45,612 nt of DNA, taken from contig NZ_AWTC01000013.1 in NCBI RefSeq assembly GCF_000497245.1, forward strand, positions 49,816-95,427. The letters run 5' to 3'. Both the position numbers and the translations under genes were made by a program. Below the pieces are notes generated by a model. That model was not told the DNA's origin, searched no databases, and worked only from the letters and a program-made list of their open reading frames with translations. Below, piece after piece: positions 43,294 to 45,612 of the stretch (position 1 is its first letter; each line of letters starts with the position of its first letter). Source of the DNA: Sporolactobacillus laevolacticus DSM 442 (GTDB lineage Bacteria; Bacillota; Bacilli; Bacillales; Sporolactobacillaceae).

Positions 43294-44133
43294 TTAAGCT
43301 TTATGAAATGAAATATGCCAATTCGTTCCAGTGCCAATGGTGTACGCCTTTGCGAATGATCCCTGATTAATTGCCACGCCGATATTTTCAAGTGAATTTA
43401 CATAGATCAGCGGCTCACCGATGGCGACTTCTGCGAATGACCGTGCAAACACCATCGTGTTCTCATAAACGGTACGAGTATCATTTTTGATATTGACCGC
43501 AAGCCGTTCTCCGCGCTCATTTCCTAACTCATGGAACAGCAAATGATTGATGTTCGTCCAGAGATTGCCGAAACGAACATCCAGTACGTCAATTGTACCG
43601 TTTACTTGATTACCTTCTCGATACGATGGGATAATCGGCAATTCAACAACTGAATCGACCGAAACAGGTTCACCAAAATGATCATAATCAATGATCCTCG
43701 CCGCCAGTTTCGCGCCTGTAAATGCATAAATATCTCTTCCGAAAAATGTGAAGGATTCGCCTGCTGTCGGCAATTTGTTCAGTTTCTCATCAAAGCTGCG
43801 TACACTTTCAATGCCTTCGATTTTTTTAATATGGGTCAGTGTTCCATTATCCGGCGTAATGATGTACTGGTTGCGACGCGTTCTGGCAATTACACTGCGT
43901 CTTGTTGAACCAACTCCCGGATCGACCACGGATACAAATACGGTTCCCTCCGGCCAATAATCAATCGTCTGCCGCAGTCGATAGGATGCTTCCCAAATGT
44001 TGTACTGCGGAATGTCATGCGTCAAATCAAATATTCTTAATGTAGGATCAACGGTGCTAGCCACACCATACATTGCGCAAACCGCTCCATCCACGAGTCC
44101 GAAATCTGTCTGAAATACTAATGCCTTGCTCAT
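43294..44133 (-). CDS. S-adenosyl-L-methionine hydrolase (adenosine-forming), DUF62 family
   Basis: 279 residues. N-terminal LVFQTDFGLVDGAVCAMYGV carries the conserved Asp of the SAM hydroxide adenosyltransferase/fluorinase fold. VVDPGVGSTRRSVIAR, TPDNGTLTHI and the NLWTNI stretch of the C-terminal domain (VRFGNLWTNINH) are further family marks. It splits SAM to adenosine and methionine using water. The start ATG follows AAAGGTGATTTAA. It lies directly behind a Met-specific T-box and upstream of an ECF transporter, so it probably serves methionine recovery or SAM control. Fluorinase or chlorinase activity is unlikely, since those enzymes are rare and have loop insertions. Confidence 0.93.
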   Translation of the reverse strand: MSKALVFQTDFGLVDGAVCAMYGVASTVDPTLRIFDLTHDIPQYNIWEASYRLRQTIDYWPEGTVFVSVVDPGVGSTRRSVIARTRRNQYIITPDNGTLTHIKKIEGIESVRSFDEKLNKLPTAGESFTFFGRDIYAFTGAKLAARIIDYDHFGEPVSVDSVVELPIIPSYREGNQVNGTIDVLDVRFGNLWTNINHLLFHELGNERGERLAVNIKNDTRTVYENTMVFARSFAEVAIGEPLIYVNSLENIGVAINQGSFAKAYTIGTGTNWHISFHKA

Positions 44134-44226
44134 TTAAATCACCTTTCCTTCTGAATCTTTTTCTATTTATTCTTGCCAGATCCTGAGTGCTTCATCATGC
44201 TCTTATTCGCCATGTTGCGCAGACAT

Positions 44227-44538
44227 CAAAAAACCCCCGTCCTTAATCATTTGACTAAGGACGGGGGTTATCCCGCGGTACCACCTTGATTCACCGGACA
44301 CTCGCATGACCGGTCTCAGCAAGTACGGAGCTTAGAAAGCCGCTCGATACTTTGGTTTTGGCAACAAGAACCTTAACTTGTCGCGACTTACTTTGGTGAC
44401 GAACCGCCGTTCAGCCGCGCAGCTCAGAGGCCATGTTCGAAAGCTTGCCTTTGCTCCTTCGCACCAAACGGAGCTCTCTGCGGAAAAGCTGCACTTTCTA
44501 CTTCTTCTCTTCATCGCTTTTTTCATCTTTATTTAAGT
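44227..44538 (-). ncRNA. T-box leader with methionine (AUG) specifier
   Basis: The T-box sequence AAGGTGGTACCGCGGG lies at 44287-44271 on the minus strand and the terminator (14-bp stem, CCCCCGTCCTTA arm) at 44269-44227. The AAGG of the T-box can pair with CCTT of the terminator arm as antiterminator. In Stem I the specifier loop is set by AGAG/CTCT below and GAAAG/CTTTC above: 5' side AGTA, 3' side GAAC-ATG-GC. This places the codon ATG at 44434-44432. Uncharged tRNA-Met should promote read-through into the SAM hydrolase gene. Confidence 0.92.
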
Positions 44539-44544
44539 TAACTT

Positions 44545-44573
44545 ATTATTGTCCGTTTGGAGAAATTTGTCAA
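44545..44573 (-). promoter_or_regulatory. Promoter of the T-box/SAM hydrolase transcript
   Basis: Minus strand TTGACA (44573-44568), 17 bp, AATAAT (44550-44545). The start should be near 44538. Confidence 0.8.
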
Positions 44574-44582
44574 GCCGATTAA

Positions 44583-45299
44583 TTATGCTTTTGAATGTTT
44601 TACGCGATGCCCCCAATGTGGAAGGTGTCGTTGCGATAGCGCCTTTTGATCCAAATGCAAGTGAATAAATCGATCGAAAAACAGGATGAAATAACCCATG
44701 CATAGAAAGCTGACGGCTGTACCTAGGTTGATGCCCAATAAATGATGACGAAAAAGGCCAATGGACAATCCAACTGTAAGCGGAATCCCCAGTGAAATAC
44801 GCTGGGCAAGAACCACATTGCCGTGCAAGTAGTTCTCACGAAGAATTTTCAGCAAATCATCAAAAGGATGGAGCACAAGGTTTACACGAAAATAAATGGA
44901 AAGCGCGGCAGCAATGCAGAGCACACCAAAGACACAAGCGACTGTGCGCAGGAACCATCCATTCACATCCACGGACTGCATCAAAAACAGCCAAAAATCA
45001 ATTAGATAGCCAAAGGACAGCATATAGAGGAAATTAAAAATATCCTTAATGCCGTTCCAGCGGCGGCGCAGAAGATCATCCGCAATCAACGTGATCAGTC
45101 CCAAAATGATCAGTGCGTTTCCTACCGTTAAACCGGTAGCGTTGGAAATATTGATTCCCGCTGCCGTCCAGGGCGCGGAGCCAAGTGCAGCCTTCACTGT
45201 CAGAGCATTCCCGAATGCATTCAAAAATACGGACATACACAGCCAAAACAATCCTTTTGCCATTTGCTCTTCATTCCTCACAATGTACATGGGTTTCAC
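44583..45299 (-). CDS. YczE/YitT-type integral membrane protein
   Basis: 238 residues from a GTG at 45299. No start has a strong ribosome binding site; an ATG twelve codons in (45263), preceded by GAGGAATGAAGAG, is a good alternative. Five or six membrane segments with the family pattern: LNAFGNALTVKAALGSAPWTA, GNALIILGLITLIADDLLRRR, then NLVLHPFDDLLKILRE and QRISLGIPLTVGLSIGLF. YczE-family proteins are uncharacterised; one is linked to surfactin-region functions in B. subtilis. It is transcribed toward the T-box promoter but has no visible terminator before it. Confidence 0.85.
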   Translation of the reverse strand: MKPMYIVRNEEQMAKGLFWLCMSVFLNAFGNALTVKAALGSAPWTAAGINISNATGLTVGNALIILGLITLIADDLLRRRWNGIKDIFNFLYMLSFGYLIDFWLFLMQSVDVNGWFLRTVACVFGVLCIAAALSIYFRVNLVLHPFDDLLKILRENYLHGNVVLAQRISLGIPLTVGLSIGLFRHHLLGINLGTAVSFLCMGYFILFFDRFIHLHLDQKALSQRHLPHWGHRVKHSKA

Positions 45300-45612
45300 C
45301 GTCTGCAGCTGTCAAGGTCATCTCTTTTTCTATAAATCACTCATTTATGTTATACATCCAACAAATTGAAAACGCATGCAATATGCCTAGATGCTGGTAA
45401 AACCAGTATTTCATGAATATCCCATGCCATTTTCTTTGACGTATAACACTCACATTCTACCAACTTATCAAGAAAAAAGTAACCATTTTTTTCAGTAAAG
45501 TGTAGCCAAAAAAGTTCGTTCGATAAGGAGGACAAAAAGGGCCGAGGTCAGGCAGAACGCCACGTCCTGTGGCATGCCTGACACTAGCACGTCCTGTGCG
45601 TCGAAGATCAAG
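45300..45612. other. Right-end intergenic region
   Basis: 313 bp, no gene. The right third is a second copy of the inverted-repeat element (45511-45612, cut by the window edge). The promoter of the YczE-type gene was not resolved. Confidence 0.45.
45511..45612. repeat. Partial second copy of the intergenic element with a 57-base insert
   Basis: The 20-base block at 45527-45546 equals 43140-43159, and AAGATCAAG at 45604-45612 equals 43160-43168. Between them lie 57 extra bases (45547-45603). The insert holds GTCAGGCA/TGCCTGAC arms (45547-45554, 45575-45582) and two copies of CACGTCCTGTG (45561-45571, 45588-45598), each a small hairpin with a GTCCT loop. Confidence 0.7.

Overview
The window looks like a chromosomal stretch of a spore-former-type Firmicute of the order Bacillales. 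The reasons are Bacillus-style ribosome binding sites, a ComK competence regulator, PucR-type purine control, a methionine T-box, FbpB-like and YfhO-like proteins, and dispersed intergenic repeats typical of Bacillales. The genus cannot be fixed from the sequence; Sporolactobacillaceae is only a guess. No tRNA, rRNA, CRISPR array or prophage block was seen.

Layout. 1-1730: a small TetR-led operon (TetR, CMD-fold protein, zinc-ribbon protein, TfoX C-terminal domain protein). 1758-20177: a purine/allantoin catabolic island. On the minus strand it has pucR, then pucF-pucG-pucH, then the permease pucI, plus an orphan oligopeptide-binding lipoprotein. On the plus strand it has a Rieske oxygenase, a ferredoxin and an NCS2 purine permease. 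An IS110-type element follows, then a minus-strand operon (amidase, OHCU decarboxylase, HIU hydrolase) and a divergent flavin monooxygenase-like gene. 20294-27004: sacA, a DrrAB-type ABC exporter and two MFS exporters, both with terminators in their 5' leaders; one leader also encodes a 35-residue peptide. 27208-32520: D-amino-acid transaminase, a glycerol-1-phosphate-dehydrogenase-like protein paired with a HAD phosphatase, ComK, and a PTS IIC-like membrane protein. 32943-33956: a secreted protein plus a small membrane protein, with two tandem palindromes upstream (bacteriocin/immunity-like). 34484-39249: YfhO, AlkD-type glycosylase, aldo/keto reductase, FbpB-like small basic protein. 39816-44573: an ECF transporter (T, A, S) downstream of a SAM hydrolase whose leader is a Met-specific T-box. 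44583-45612: a YczE-family membrane protein and part of a repeat element.

How it fits together. The purine island holds every step from 5-hydroxyisourate to ureidoglycolate/oxalurate: HIU hydrolase, OHCU decarboxylase, allantoinase, allantoate amidohydrolase and the glyoxylate aminotransferase, plus two permeases. No uricase of a known type is visible. The two oxidative systems in the island (Rieske plus ferredoxin, and the FMO-like flavoprotein) are therefore candidates for the missing urate oxidation. TGTNA-N7-TNACA dyads (TnrA/GlnR-like) before pucI and before the flavoprotein fit nitrogen-limitation control. In the ECF region, a T-box reading AUG places SAM hydrolysis, and possibly an uptake system, under charged-tRNA-Met control.
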